From Symsagittifera roscoffensis (lineage: Eukaryota; Xenacoelomorpha; Acoela; Convolutidae), in NCBI RefSeq assembly GCF_963678635.1, contig NC_087070.1, positions 23,671,419 through 23,735,418 on the forward strand: a stretch of 64,000 nucleotides of DNA. The letters run 5' to 3'. A model generated the notes under the pieces. It saw nothing but the letters and a program-made list of their open reading frames with translations. It made no database searches and had not been told where the DNA came from. This document shows positions 34,572-45,620 of the stretch, piece by piece. The stretch's first letter is position 1, and the number at the start of each line of letters is the position of its first letter. The position numbers were made by a program, and so were the translations under genes.

Positions 34572-34793
34572 ATGACAAAGTCTACAAACTTGGATGACTA
34601 CGCAAACCCAATTGTTCATAAATTGTTTTTCGAAGATGAAGAATATACTTGGAGGTGTAACAACTACACATTTTGTCATGCAAAATTTCTTTCCTGTGCA
34701 GAAAGAAAAGCATTTGCATACGGAACATGGACTCGATGCTTTTTTTCAAGTTTCAACTCATATAAATCGTTTTGTATTATCTTGTATATTTAA
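34572..34793 (+). pseudogene. Unrecognised 73-codon Cys/His-containing frame, block IV
   Basis: Starts MTKSTNLDDYANPIVHKLF and contains EYTWRCNNYTFCHAKFLSCA followed by ERKAFAYGTWTRCFF. The pattern of cysteines and a histidine could bind metal. Copies II and III have the same stretch with frame changes. It lies directly upstream of the ATPase region. I do not know the function. Confidence 0.35.
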
Positions 34794-34837
34794 ATTTTAA
34801 ATTTTAATCATTATCTTTTTTTCATTCCAAATTTGAG

Positions 34838-35080
34838 ATGGGTGATGAAAATGACAAAGAATTAATTTCGGGATACATTTTTTTGATGAGGATAATCATG
34901 CACAAAATGCACAAAAATCTTGAAAGTTTTTTGGACGTACGTGGAATAGATCTCTTTGAGATTTTCTGTGCCAATTTTTGGCATAGTTTTTATACTAGCA
35001 TATGCAAGCGTTCGAATAATGTTATCCACTGCATGCGAAGAAACAAAGGCTTGGATAGCCATTTTATCAAGTACAACTAG
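34838..35080 (+). pseudogene. Unrecognised 80-codon frame upstream of ATPase, block IV
   Basis: Starts MGDENDKELISGYIF and continues through VRGIDLFEIFCANFWHSFYT to a stop 27 bp before the ATPase-like frame opens. Copies II and III are broken in the same region. It could be the N-terminal part of the ATPase gene or a separate small protein. Confidence 0.3.
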
Positions 35081-35109
35081 ATATATTCTAACTTCTCCAA
35101 ACCTGTAAT

Positions 35110-35882
35110 TAAAAAAGTTTCTGCTAAAGAACGAGTTTCTAATCCGGTAGTTGGTCCAAGTGGATCTGGAAAATCCTATCCTATTTTCGATTGGTTAACA
35201 CTTGGTACATTTCGACCTAAATTGGACAAAATTGTTCGTTTTTGTCAAGACAAAAATTTTCCAAGGTGTTGACTTTGAGCTGATTGAAAACCTTCCCAGT
35301 AATGAAACAAAATACTGGTTAAAACTTGATGACTCTTGCGAAGATGTTTCAAACTCTAAGCAAATTCTAAAAATTGCTACTGCTGGAATTTACAGGGTAC
35401 TGAATACAAAATAAAGTAAGCAAAACTTGTTTCATCAAAGCAAATTGGGAAGAGAGGTGGAGTTACAAAATAAACAAGGACTTGTTTAAATCACCAAGAG
35501 ATGTTTTGCAAATCATTATTTTAAGTCAACAACAAGGTCTAGGATCTCAATGGAAAGATTGATGTCAAGATGCAACAACTTTTCCTTATGGTCATTTACT
35601 CATTGATTTATGTTGATAACAGTTGATTCGCTAAGATATTGCACAAACAGCGGTTCAGTTGCATCAAAAAGTCATTTACAGAAACAACGTTTAAGGACGA
35701 TGAGCATACAGTTCGTCTCTATAGTCCCAATGTATCAAACGCTTTCTCAAAAACTTCCAAAAAACAATTCATCCTCCACTGTCGAAAAGGTTGCATTCAG
35801 TACCTCACTGAATGTTTAGTAAACTTGCTACGAGGCGAGCTACATGATCTCCGAAAAAAAGACATAGTAAAATATCGAAAAT
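35110..35882 (+). pseudogene. Packaging-type ATPase, copy IV, broken
   Basis: Walker A is canonical here, GPSGSGKS at 35153-35176, in a frame reading NPVV before it and YPIFDWLTLGTFRPKLDK after. A frameshift follows, then a 70-codon piece (35202-35414) with Walker B-like KLDDSCEDVSNSKQ. Later pieces include LFKSPRDVLQIIILSQQQ and PYGHLLIDL. The protein would hydrolyse ATP to drive DNA into capsids; at least two frameshifts and several stops disable it. Confidence 0.7.
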
Positions 35883-35989
35883 AAATATGGGAACTCTTTT
35901 ACTCAAGTCTTCTACACAATAAAACTACACACGGCTCAATGTCTTTTGTTAAAAAAACACCTCTTTCGATTGAAAATGCTTTTCATTCA

Positions 35990-37310
35990 AGAAATTGCTT
36001 CAATCTATTCACCTAATGGATCAATGCTTGAATCATAAGTCAACGGTGGGGGTAAATTGTTTTTTAAAAATACGTTGCAATCAAAGGTATCACAGGCAAT
36101 TGATGCTGATATATGCCAAGACAAGACTCATTCCATTGTTACCAATTCGCGTTCTTTTTAATAAATTGCTCTACGTTTTTTTTCTCAGACTGTACCATTT
36201 CCTCTAATGTTCTCAAAATCTCATTTGCCAATGAAAATTTTACACAAAGAAGTTATCTTGGAACAAATTTTTATCAACAGCAAATTAGCCAAAGACTCAT
36301 GGTAAATGTCATGATATCGTTTTGACAAAATCATGCTCCGACCGATGGCGCTCGATTGAGATCTTTTATGGAGGTGCTGGAACTGATTTCTTGTACAATA
36401 ATAAGCATTTGATGAAAAACTTTGTTCTCAGACTCTCTTAGGGACGCTATCATGAAGAATTCGAATTAAATATGAAGATGCTTCCTAGCCTTACAATCTT
36501 AAGATAATTGAATCAAACCTGTTCGCTCAAGCTCTCCGCCCTTGAATCATTTTCGCATGTAAATTTATGCGAATTAACCCTATCAAGACAAAAACCATAA
36601 TTTTCGATGCAACAGCTAGTCAGCGCAGAAAAAACAGGAAGATGTTTTTGAACGTGAGCCGGTGGGAGTAATTATCATGGCAATTGAAACTGATAGTTCA
36701 TTTCTTGGAACACAGCCAACGCATCCTTTCCATGAACAAAAATATGGAATGAGACGTGCTAATTTAAGACCTATCGATTTGCCGAGAGCAAATATATCGA
36801 TTAGTATTTATGATCATAAGCGTCTATGTTTCAACGCACTATCAGCGCTGGTTTTTTTGAGGTATACGCTCCTCAATTGAACTCAAAAAATCAGACTGCG
36901 AAATCAAAAAGGACGTTTTTTCTTTTTCAGTAGTCTGAAAGTGGATGAAAACCAGATGCAGATCTTATTCGGAATCGTACACTTCTGAAACATAGTTTCG
37001 TGGAGTATTTTCAGCAAAAATTTTTCCAACTGAAATCCCTAACAATGTGTTTATGATTGTAAAGATTCCAAAATTCCCCGACTGTAATATGCAGCAAAAA
37101 AATGCTTTATTTCGCAGATCTTCTTGACCTCCCTTTTTTCCAATACAGCTACCTTTTAAAAACGGTTAGACGAGAATTTCAATCAGGTAATAGAATTGAT
37201 GGAAGTCTCACACTCAAATATGTGTCATCCAAGTTGTATTAATATTGTACATTTCAGTTTTAGTTTATTTTTAATGGTGATGCTTCTAATTTTATATGCA
37301 TAAATGACCT
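35990..37310 (+). pseudogene. Capsid-like protein, copy IV, broken
   Basis: Begins at EIASIYSPNGSMLES (about 35987) and continues in shifting frames through SQAIDADICQDKTHSIV, DCTISSNVLKISFANE, then a 72-codon open piece at 36662-36880 (SSFLGTQPTHPFHEQKYGM, DLPRANISISIYDHKR), then ENQMQILFGIVHF. Homology to capsid-type proteins of Polinton/adintovirus-like elements is judged from motif order only. Confidence 0.5.
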
Positions 37311-37930
37311 TGTTTCGAAAAATTTCATGACTCATATGCTCTCTGATTAATTGGTTTTGATTTATTATGGTTTAAACTTATTTAAATTTCAGACTATTAA
37401 TTTTTGCTTAATAATTTAAATTTTGTCCAATATTTCTGTCAGCTAGGACGTTGAAGGAAAGGTCGAATGACTACAGATAGCACAACTCATAATATACTGT
37501 GTAGTGGTAACTTATAAAAGTTTTTCTACATTGTGATTTTCAGTTATGGTATTTTACTTGTTGTTAATTGCATTAATTACTTTAAGAATCTTGCAGATCT
37601 TCTCTTACACGTAGATTATTAGTCGTAACTTAATATATGGTGACAATTAGGATTAAGGAATGGTGACTATTGGTTGTCATATAAAACATGGTGACCATTA
37701 TGAACTATATCTAACGCTCTTCCATGGATGACAACCATTCTCCCAATAATAGTGCACTTTGTACATACTACTTAGGTTCTTCCCCTGAATACGCATCAGT
37801 TGTGGTTTCCAAGAAAAGCTTTTTGAGCGGATTATAATAACTACACTACTGATTACTTATGACAAGAAAGTTTAAAAAAAAACTGAGAAATCGAATTGAG
37901 ATACATTTTACAAATAGTTTCCTATTGGAG
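37311..37930. other. Non-coding right part of viral-type block IV
   Basis: Matches 32926-33560 and shows no coding signal. Confidence 0.6.
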
Positions 37931-37942
37931 CAGCAAGCATAT

Positions 37943-37963
37943 GCGTTTCAGGTACTGAAACGC
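37943..37963. repeat. Perfect 9-bp hairpin at the right end of block IV
   Basis: Same stem as at 33569-33589 (GCGTTTCAG, GTA, CTGAAACGC), retained although the surrounding block has diverged. Confidence 0.75.
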
Positions 37964-38080
37964 ACATATCTGCTTTTTGACGCCTTCTTGCAAAAAACTT
38001 ACTGCTCAGGTATCTATAATTTTTTTTGCAAACTTAAAATTTGAACAGTTGCAAAAAGATGAGAACAATAGGTCTTCTCT

Positions 38081-38790
38081 GTCCAATGTTATGGCTTCTT
38101 AAAGAATCACAGAACAACAAAATCACACCATACATTTTTTCAGAGTAAAATTTTTTTGAATTTATGTTTCTTTTGCAGCTAGTTAAGATAAATTATTAGT
38201 TGAAAAAACTCGTGTATTTGATGAAAATTTTACTGGGAGAACTTTGCTAGTTGCTCTTTATGGAAAATGAAAACATAAATATCCTTGTATGATTTACTAG
38301 GGTCAACTTAGAATTGATATCAAAACTTATAGTTAAAAAAGGTTGACCGCACTGACAAACTTGAAACTGAAATCGATTTAAAATGGTTTTTTGTTGGTAA
38401 ATTACTGTATTGAAACCGATTTACGATAGCCCATTTTTATACGTATATTGATTTAAAATGGATTTAATGTGAGAATTCGATAAAAAAGCATGCAAGCTAC
38501 AAAATAAAATAAACCAATCTTATCGAAATTAATGGATTAAGTTGAATCATAAAGAATTATTTTAGATCAGAAAGAACTTTATTGGATTATCGTTTTGGAG
38601 AAAAAGTCTGAAATATTTCCAAAATGTTTCAGTATCGATTCGAAACGTGAGCGTTCAAACAGTTATATTGTGATTAACAGTGGGCTTGCAAAAATTTGTT
38701 AAATTATTTTCACTTTGGGTTGCTTCACCACTTTTTGTGTCTTCGTTTCATTTTGTTTGGAATATCAAACAAAATTAATTTACCCCACAG
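38081..38790. other. No recognisable gene
   Basis: AT-rich unique sequence with the word GATTTAAAATGG twice (about 38374 and 38451). No reading frame with coding character was seen. Confidence 0.5.
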
Positions 38791-38799
38791 TTTTTCCTT

Positions 38800-39060
38800 T
38801 CTGACCCACCTCCCTCCACTTAATGACAGTTTTTTCGTCCATTTCACTTTGGATCACTTACCAACCCTCCTCCCACATCTACCCTCCCCCATCCCAACCC
38901 TACACACTTGACCACCCACCCTGCAAATCTTTATGTGCCATAAACTTACTGGGTGTAAGTGAAGTTTTGGTGATGGGGGAGGGGATGATTTGTGTGGGGG
39001 AAAGTAAGATAGGTGAGTGGACGATAGGATAACTAGTGGGGTGTTCGTTTTGGGTGTTAA
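38800..39060. repeat. C-rich/G-rich imperfect foldback
   Basis: A C-rich left arm (CCTCCCTCCACTT, ACCCTCCCCCATCCC) and a G-rich right arm (GATGGGGGAGGGGATGAT, GTGTGGGGGAAAG) face each other. They flank a near-palindromic centre, TTTATG-TGC-CATAAA, at 38930-38944. The arms pair imperfectly over about 110 bp each. It may be a foldback or MITE-like element. The right arm's G tracts could also form a quadruplex. Confidence 0.55.
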
Positions 39061-39230
39061 AATGTTGAATAAATAGTTGGCAACAACTAAGTGAAAATGG
39101 GTATTGCTTAAAAATTGAGTAGGCTGTGAGTATTGCAGAAAAAGTTGTATTTTTTGCAGAAACTTCTTATGATAATGGGTTTTGAATTTTTTATAGTTAG
39201 TTCAAACAATTAGATAATTAGTTAAAAGCG

Positions 39231-40760
39231 TGGTTTTAAAATAAATTATAATCGATTATAATGGCAACACTTTGAATACAAAACCAATTATCCATTGAAT
39301 CTTGTAGCGGGCTGTTTAAAAATTTATATACAGCTTAATTTAGGGTTTCGGTCTGACTTCTGAGCAAACTTTGTCTATTGTTGATTTCACATCTTCAATC
39401 TTGCATCCTAATTAGAGAGGGAAAAGGAACTAAGATTTTGGAAGTGTATTGACAAGTTGCACAACCAAATTATCAATATGGAAAATTTTCTACGGCTGCG
39501 CCTCAAAAACAAGTTTAGATAAACTGCAGAAACAACCATGTTAGTTCATGGAAATAAAGACCAGGAAAAGAAAGCTAAAACATATAAAGTCGACGAGAAG
39601 AAAATAGTTTATTCAACTTATGAACAACATACAATCGAAGTTTTACAAACACTAACAAAAATCATAAGAAAATAACAATTAAGTCTAGAAAATATTAGTT
39701 TCAGAACTAAAAAAAATAAAGAACGAGCCTAATGCCTGACAAAAACTAGAGCATTAGAAAAAAAGTTTGTAGAAAAAAAACTAACAAAAAAAGTTGAGGG
39801 GAGTCCCGCATCCAGTTTCAAGCTTTAAGAATCGATTATATTACGATTTCAGTACCAGTCGTACTAAAATTGAGAAACAATCAATTTTAATGAATAAATA
39901 ATCGACTATACTCTAATCTCTCTTTTAAAAATCAAATTATAATTAATTATAATCCATTCTAATCGATTATCATCGATTATTCACTCGTCTATCTTTCGAT
40001 ACAATTATAATCAATTATAATTGTTTATAATCCATTTTTTTTTGAAATTTTTGATTCATTGGTTTTGCATAAAAATCCATTATAATCGATGATAATTGAT
40101 TATAATCCTTTTTAATTATCCATTTTGCCATCCAATTTACATCTATTTTGCCTATATTTTATGCTTTTTGTAGAAGTTGATTCCTAAGTTTTCCAATCAA
40201 TTCAAATTTATTAAGGTTTTTTATTCATTTTTCCACATTAGAGTTGATTTTTGACGCATATTTCAAGATTTTCAACCACCACAACATCAGCAAATTGATT
40301 TAGTTTCATGATTGATTCGGAAGATTTTCTTTTCATCTTCTGCGGAAATCTTTCCACTAATATGAAAGGATCTCTATGAAGCTTTTGTTTCGTTGTAAAA
40401 TTTTGTGTTCAGATGAACCAAAGTGTTCAAGAGATCTCCCTTGTAGAGATTTTCCCATTGACACAAAAATAATAACCCATAAGATATAATTCGAATAAAG
40501 TTTTGAATTGACAAAGTTTTGGCAAAATAAGACATTAAAATCTATTATAATCGATTATAATTGATTTTGAGGGTTTTTTGTAAGAACTACAATCATTTTT
40601 AATCGATTAAAAGAGATTATAATCTCTTATAAAACATCACGATTATAATCATTTACAAATTCTTTATACACATAAATTTGTTAATTTTAATCAAAAATAA
40701 TTGTCAAAAAATCATCATAATAGTCCGTTATTATCAATTACTGACGCCCAAAGTTGGATG
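39231..40760. repeat. Field of degenerate TTATAATCGATTATAAT motifs
   Basis: The words AATCGATTATAAT, TTATAATTGATTATAAT and close variants occur repeatedly (for example 39244-39262, 39940-40030, 40076-40110, 40540-40570, 40598-40650). Spacing is irregular, so it is not a strict satellite. Low-complexity expansion around a palindromic ATCGAT core seems likely. No gene is evident. Confidence 0.55.
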
Positions 40761-41011
40761 CAGGTTAGGATCTTTTCAAAAAAGCTGTATAAAACTAGAC
40801 TACATTATTTTGTTTAAGGTATTTAATTACCCGGCAAAAATTAGAGAGCCTTGCTGATAACCTTCGAAACTTGTACTTGCGCGATAGTTAACTTTGTGCA
40901 AGTGTTTTTGCCTAAGCATTTTGCTTGAAGGTTTTTACGAGCTTGACTGATTTTTTTCAAAATTAATACTTCATAGTCCGTCGTGATGATTTCAGTCTAC
41001 AAACACACACA

Positions 41012-41018
<7 letters not shown>

Positions 41019-41071
<53 letters not shown>
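41019..41071. repeat. (TA)n microsatellite
   Basis: About 26 TA dinucleotides, preceded by a short CA-rich start (AAACACACACATACATA). Confidence 0.95.
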
Positions 41072-41074
<3 letters not shown>

Positions 41075-42919
41075 AATAATTTTTGTATTTTGAATCAGCA
41101 AACACGGTTTTTGGTGACATTTAGTGCTTATAATAAACAAATTCTGTATGCACTCGATTTGTAATTGGTTTTATTTTCATTTTTTCTGCACTTATTTTAA
41201 CAGCAAAGGAAAATTTCGTCATTTTGAGGCTACTTTGTGTAAACATTGGCTTTGTGTACAAAAACAGGTGCAAGGTTGTCCAAAGAAACAATATTTCACA
41301 CTCATTTGAAAAATAACAATTTATTCAATTTCAGAGCGGTAAAGTTAGAATAACTACAGGTCACGTCGAATGGATTTTATTTATATGAAACGCTATGTAA
41401 ACAAAAAAGAAGCAAAATTACATAATTTTCGGCAAAATAGTGATAATTGTCGGAAGTTTGAATAACTGGTAAAAACAAATTCATAAAAATGTTGAAAAAG
41501 TCCGCCATTTTTTGCAACATTTGTATTTTATGTTCATATTTTTCAATGGAACTTTTTAATTCTTGGACGTTATTGTACTCCGGCCAAACTCTGCAGCTGA
41601 CATGAATTCTTCAATTTTTTCTGGGTTCGTAATATGCGCGATTTCCCTCAATTTATGGGGGTTGAGATCAGGATTTTAGTAAGTTTGAAGTGTGGATGCA
41701 GCCTGTGGCGCAATGTAGAATTCTTTATTGATTCTACTGCGGACATCAGTAGGGCTTTCATAAAAAAAATAAGGTATTAGATTGATTTCGCTCTTCTACA
41801 GTAAAAGTTTCCTTGCTGTTTCCTGTCTTGTATGAACAAACTTCGAAGAACGTTTTGTAGCTTGAGAAGGTGAACTAGTTGAAAAAATGCGGGTATTTTT
41901 TATATTTTCAGGTAGAAAATGCAAGTTTCATAGACTATCAAATCTCCTCCTTACTTTGCATAAAACATCCAAGTTTGAAGTCGAACGGATCAACGGTTAT
42001 AGAATGAGAAGGTTTTCTAAAATTACAGTTCATTCTAAACACCCTGTAGCTTCTTATAAAAAAAGTTTTATGCAGAAGCAGAGCAGTAGAAATTAGAGTT
42101 GCTTTACAGTGGTTCCTCACTAAAACGCGTTCTTCAAAAAAAAATATTTTTTTGATTTTTTTTTGTATTTATAATATGTAAATCAAAATTATGAATTTGT
42201 TTTAAATTTATGTCGCTAATTTTTTTTGTGATTGCTGGAAAAATAATTGCCTTGCAAACTTCGTACAAAAAACAAAAAAAGCCTATCATCACGATTTTTG
42301 AATGCAGTAGCTAGTCTGTTACCTATGCAGTTTTCTGAGAAAGTTTCTTTACTTTGCCTCCAGTTAGATTTTCCAGTGTTCCCTTTTTTAATTGTCTATT
42401 TTTGACTCTACACCCGTTTAAAATCAAGTGCATCCTTAAAACAGAAATTACGCTCCTCCTTTTTATTAGTCAGTGAGAAGTAAATCTTATTTTTAAAACT
42501 AATCTTGAAAACTTTTAAAATGGAGCATCGTCTTTTTCTTACCTTTTTTCTGCTACGCAAAATATTTGATTAGCAAATTCGTCCCCTTCAATTACTATTG
42601 CAAATTATTGGTAGAATCAGTCTTAAATTTTTGAGCTATTTTGTTTGCACATCAAAAGCTTGTCTGATTTTTTTTATTGCTCTTTTCAAAACACAATTTT
42701 TAATCATGTCTTTTGCCGCAACATGACAAAAAAATTTTGTTGTAAGTAACTTTTTTTTTACAAAAACTAAGAAACTTCCTACCAGTATTTTTAATTTTAT
42801 GGATCCCGGCTTTTCTGCTAAAAAGGCAGAATTCTTTTTAAATTGGTCATTGCAAAAATCTATTAAAATAAACAGCAAAAGTTTTAATTTTCGTGCTAAC
42901 AAACTATCAACAAAACTGA
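41072..42919. other. No recognisable gene
   Basis: Open stretches are below 100 codons, without motif support. A stretch at 41911-42093 follows an acceptor-like ATATTTTCAG and reads GRKCKFHRLSNLLL onward, but no partner exon is seen. Confidence 0.45.
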
Positions 42920-42924
42920 TTGTA

Positions 42925-43420
42925 TCAGAGCGAAGCACGGAACGCTCCGACTGCCTTTTAAGGTTTATGGAGCAGTAATAACTTTTAAAAAATTAAAAGT
43001 AATAAATTAAAATGATTTTTTTTTTCTAAAATTTGAAATATTTTATGAAAATCATCTCCCCACACGCCATATAAAGTACAAAAGGATAGATTTCACTCTT
43101 TGTAACAAATCATTTATGGCAAATAAGCTTATTTCAACCAATTTGGAACAATTTCTAATACAGATTAAATCTCTGCTCACACGTTGAGGGCGCGAATTAT
43201 ATCGCGTGTTAGTTGTCCCAAATTGGCCAAAATGGCAATCTGTAAACCCCAATAGCTCTAAGAAAAACAATCACAGTTGAAATATCTTTTTGAACTTAAG
43301 TTCATGACAACAAAACCTTTCGAATGATAAAGAAATATTCCTTCAAAAATGGCTAGTTAAAAAGTCGAAATTTGTCTCAAGAAAAAAAAACGCACCACGA
43401 GCACAAATATTCCGTTACTT
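42925..43420 (+). repeat. Direct repeat, left copy, flanking a LINE relic
   Basis: Begins GTATCAGAGCGAAGCACGG and runs through TTTATGGAGCAGTAATA, CCATATAAAGTACAAAAGG, CCAATTTGGAACAATTTCTA and AATGGCTAGTTAAAAAGTCG. The copy at 44012-44540 has the same series. The copies are moderately diverged. Identity unknown; possibly a short interspersed element. Confidence 0.75.
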
Positions 43421-43626
43421 GCTTATCAAAAGTCGGAACAACAAGTGTATAGATCAGTTTGCTTTTTCAATTTCAAAAGCTGCCAAAATTAAACAATTTG
43501 GTTCTTGCAAAAAACCTCAAAATATTGAACAAAATCAATAATGCCACTACTAAACTAAATAATGAAAAAAAAAACTTAATGAAAGATTTTTGGCATTAAA
43601 AAAACAAATACTGAATAAAATTCAAT

Positions 43627-43960
43627 TTGGTCTTTAAAAGAATCCAGAGCACTATGATTGCCATAATTAAGTTTTCCAAAATTGCTAGATTTAAATTAGA
43701 TTCCAAACAAAAGAATCGCAATATATTAGCTGATACTTCAGATGCTTTCGACAGAGTTTATCGTGCTTATTTTTTTCTTAAATGTGCTAGGTCCTGGCAT
43801 GTGAGGTAAAACAATTAAAACGTTTGTTTGACTGATAGAAAACTTTTATTCGCGTTAATTTCCACTTTTTGATCGTAGAAACACTTATTGGGATCTACCT
43901 CTACAATCTATTTTAGGGCCCATGTTAGTCGTTATCTTTATCAATGATTTACCACTTAAG
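43627..43960 (+). pseudogene. LINE (non-LTR) reverse transcriptase fragment
   Basis: Two plus-strand pieces in neighbouring frames match the fingers and palm of non-LTR reverse transcriptases. The first is DTSDAFDRVYRAYFF (about 43734-43780), where LINEs carry the (S)KAFDxV motif. The second is SILGPMLVVIFINDLP at 43907-43954, where they carry the conserved GPLLFxIYINDLP-type block. No catalytic YxDD box follows before the right direct repeat begins, so this is a short relic. A CR1- or Jockey-like clade is possible but cannot be fixed. Confidence 0.75.
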
Positions 43961-44011
43961 AGGCCTCACTGTCATATTGGTTGAACAAACTTAACAAAGA
44001 CTATGGAAACA

Positions 44012-44540
44012 AAGTTGCTCGTATCAGGGCGAAGCCCTAAATGTTCCAATTGCCTTTTAGGATTTATGGAGCAGTAATAATATTAAAAAAATAATTGAAA
44101 TAAAATAAAGTGAATTTTTTTTCTAAAATGTGAAAATTTTTATGAAAATCATCCCCCCATACGCCATATAAAGTACAAAAGGATATATTTTGTTCCTTGT
44201 AACAAATCAATTATGGCAAACAAGCTTCGTTCAACCAATTTGGAACAATTTCTAAGACGGGTTAAATCTCCGCTTAATAGCGCGAAGTATATCGCGCGTT
44301 AATTGTCCCAAATTGGTCAAAATGGCCAAAAAGGCAACCTTTGAACCCTCATAGCTTTACGAAAAATAATCACAGGTAAAATATCTTTTCAAATTTAGGC
44401 TCGGAACAACAATACCTTTTGAATGATTTGAAAAAGTTTCGTCAAAAATGGCTAGTTAAAAAGTCGAATTTTGTCAGAAGAAAAAAAAACCCACCCCGAT
44501 CACATATACTCCGTTACTTTCGTTTCGAAAGTCGGAACAA
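44012..44540 (+). repeat. Direct repeat, right copy, flanking the LINE relic
   Basis: Matches 42925-43420 with substitutions and small indels (GTATCAGGGCGAAGCCC, TTTATGGAGCAGTAATA, CATATAAAGTACAAAAGG). It begins about 60 bp after the last LINE motif. Confidence 0.75.
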
Positions 44541-44804
44541 TAAACTTTGAGAATTTTTTTCCCTCATCCAAACTCGATGCACAAAATACAAATTTTTATT
44601 AATCTTGTAATTAAAGTTTAGAAAAATTGTTTTTTCTGTAAAATTTTGCTGATCTGTTATCAGTACTTTTATTTGAGTATAAAAATATATTTATTTTGTC
44701 TGATATCAATGCTTTTATTTTTTCTGAAAAAAAAAATTGCTACAAAGAGTTCAGTTTCTTTTTCAATTCTATATCATGAGAATTGTTTTTTATACCTCAT
44801 TTTT

Positions 44805-44880
44805 CAGTTTGATTCTTAAGTCAGATTTGGTTTTACTACTGAAGTCAGATTTGGTCCTAAGTTAAGTCAGGCTTCAATTT
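44805..44880. repeat. Short imperfect AAGTCAGATTTGGT repeat
   Basis: Three imperfect copies: AAGTCAGATTTGGT twice, then a degenerate AAGTCAGGCTTCAA. Nothing more can be said. Confidence 0.5.
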
Positions 44881-44933
44881 ATTCAAAATCAGCTCCTTCA
44901 AAGTTATAAAATCTGATTTATTTTTGATTTTAG

Positions 44934-45216
44934 TTTAAAGTATTATTAAATGGAACAGCAAAAAATGAATTTGTTGAAAGAAGAAAAACAGCAAAGGTGG
45001 AAAGGGAAAAACTGAGTCAAACTGAAAAAAAAAAACAAGTTATGATCTGTAGAAGATTTGGATATAAAAGAATTTTTGACTTTTATGGTTATAGTAATAC
45101 AAAGAAAAGTTTTATCTGAGAAAGTTTGTGATTTTACATTTGGAATTGAGTTGAACGAAACACCATTGCTATGCCATACAAGGAAATTATTAAGGCTAAG
45201 TCGTTACTCGGGCTAG
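44934..45216 (+). pseudogene. Candidate decayed coding stretch, unrecognised
   Basis: After an acceptor-like TTTTTGATTTTAG the frame is open for 62 codons (VLLNGTAKNEFVERRKTAKV, then a charged segment) to TGA near 45119. A neighbouring frame continues as VEDLDIKEFLTFMVIVIQRK to TAG at 45214-45216. A change in the poly-A run near 45030 would join the two, so it looks like a broken gene. I do not recognise it; chance open frames in AT-rich DNA remain possible. Confidence 0.25.
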
Positions 45217-45620
45217 ATTTTCTTCAACTAATTTTTCTGATGATGATTGGTTGCAATTTGACAAATTTTCTTAAAATTGAGGTCTCTAAAATTGATGATT
45301 GTATACAAACATTAAGATATCTGTATATTTGCCATAATGAAAACCCTATTTGCCATTATGATTTTTTTTTGTTTTTTTTTCTACGCTGAATAATTTCATT
45401 TAAAGAATAAAAAAATAAAAAAAGGAGCAATACTTTTTTTCTATTTTGCAGAGAGAAAACTGTTCGCTCATAGAGATCTAATTGACAAGAAACCTTGCCA
45501 TTTTGGAATAATCTCAAGAATGCAATAAGTAATAAAAAACTTAGCTGATAATTTCTACATTTTGTTTTGTGTAATATTTCCTTCATGGAAAATCAACTTT
45601 GTAATTAAAATTTTTTTTAG

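Larger units (their letters stand above)
34091..38080 (+). mobile_element. Viral-type block, copy IV
   Basis: A third, more diverged copy of the block, offset about 4.37 kb from copy III. It begins near GATCTAATTGGATACGG and runs through the ATPase, capsid-like gene, non-coding right part and hairpin. Several features (Walker A glycine, longer upstream open frames) are better kept here than in copies II and III, while other parts are more decayed. Confidence 0.7.

Noticed and set aside
42636-42938. 100-codon minus-strand frame in AT-rich DNA
   Set aside because: K/F/L-rich composition, no motif, and it overlaps the start of a repeat copy whose partner lacks the frame.
43730-43960. LTR retrotransposon reverse transcriptase
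   Set aside because: The SILGPMLVVIFINDLP block is characteristic of non-LTR elements, and no LTRs, primer binding site or integrase motifs were seen nearby.
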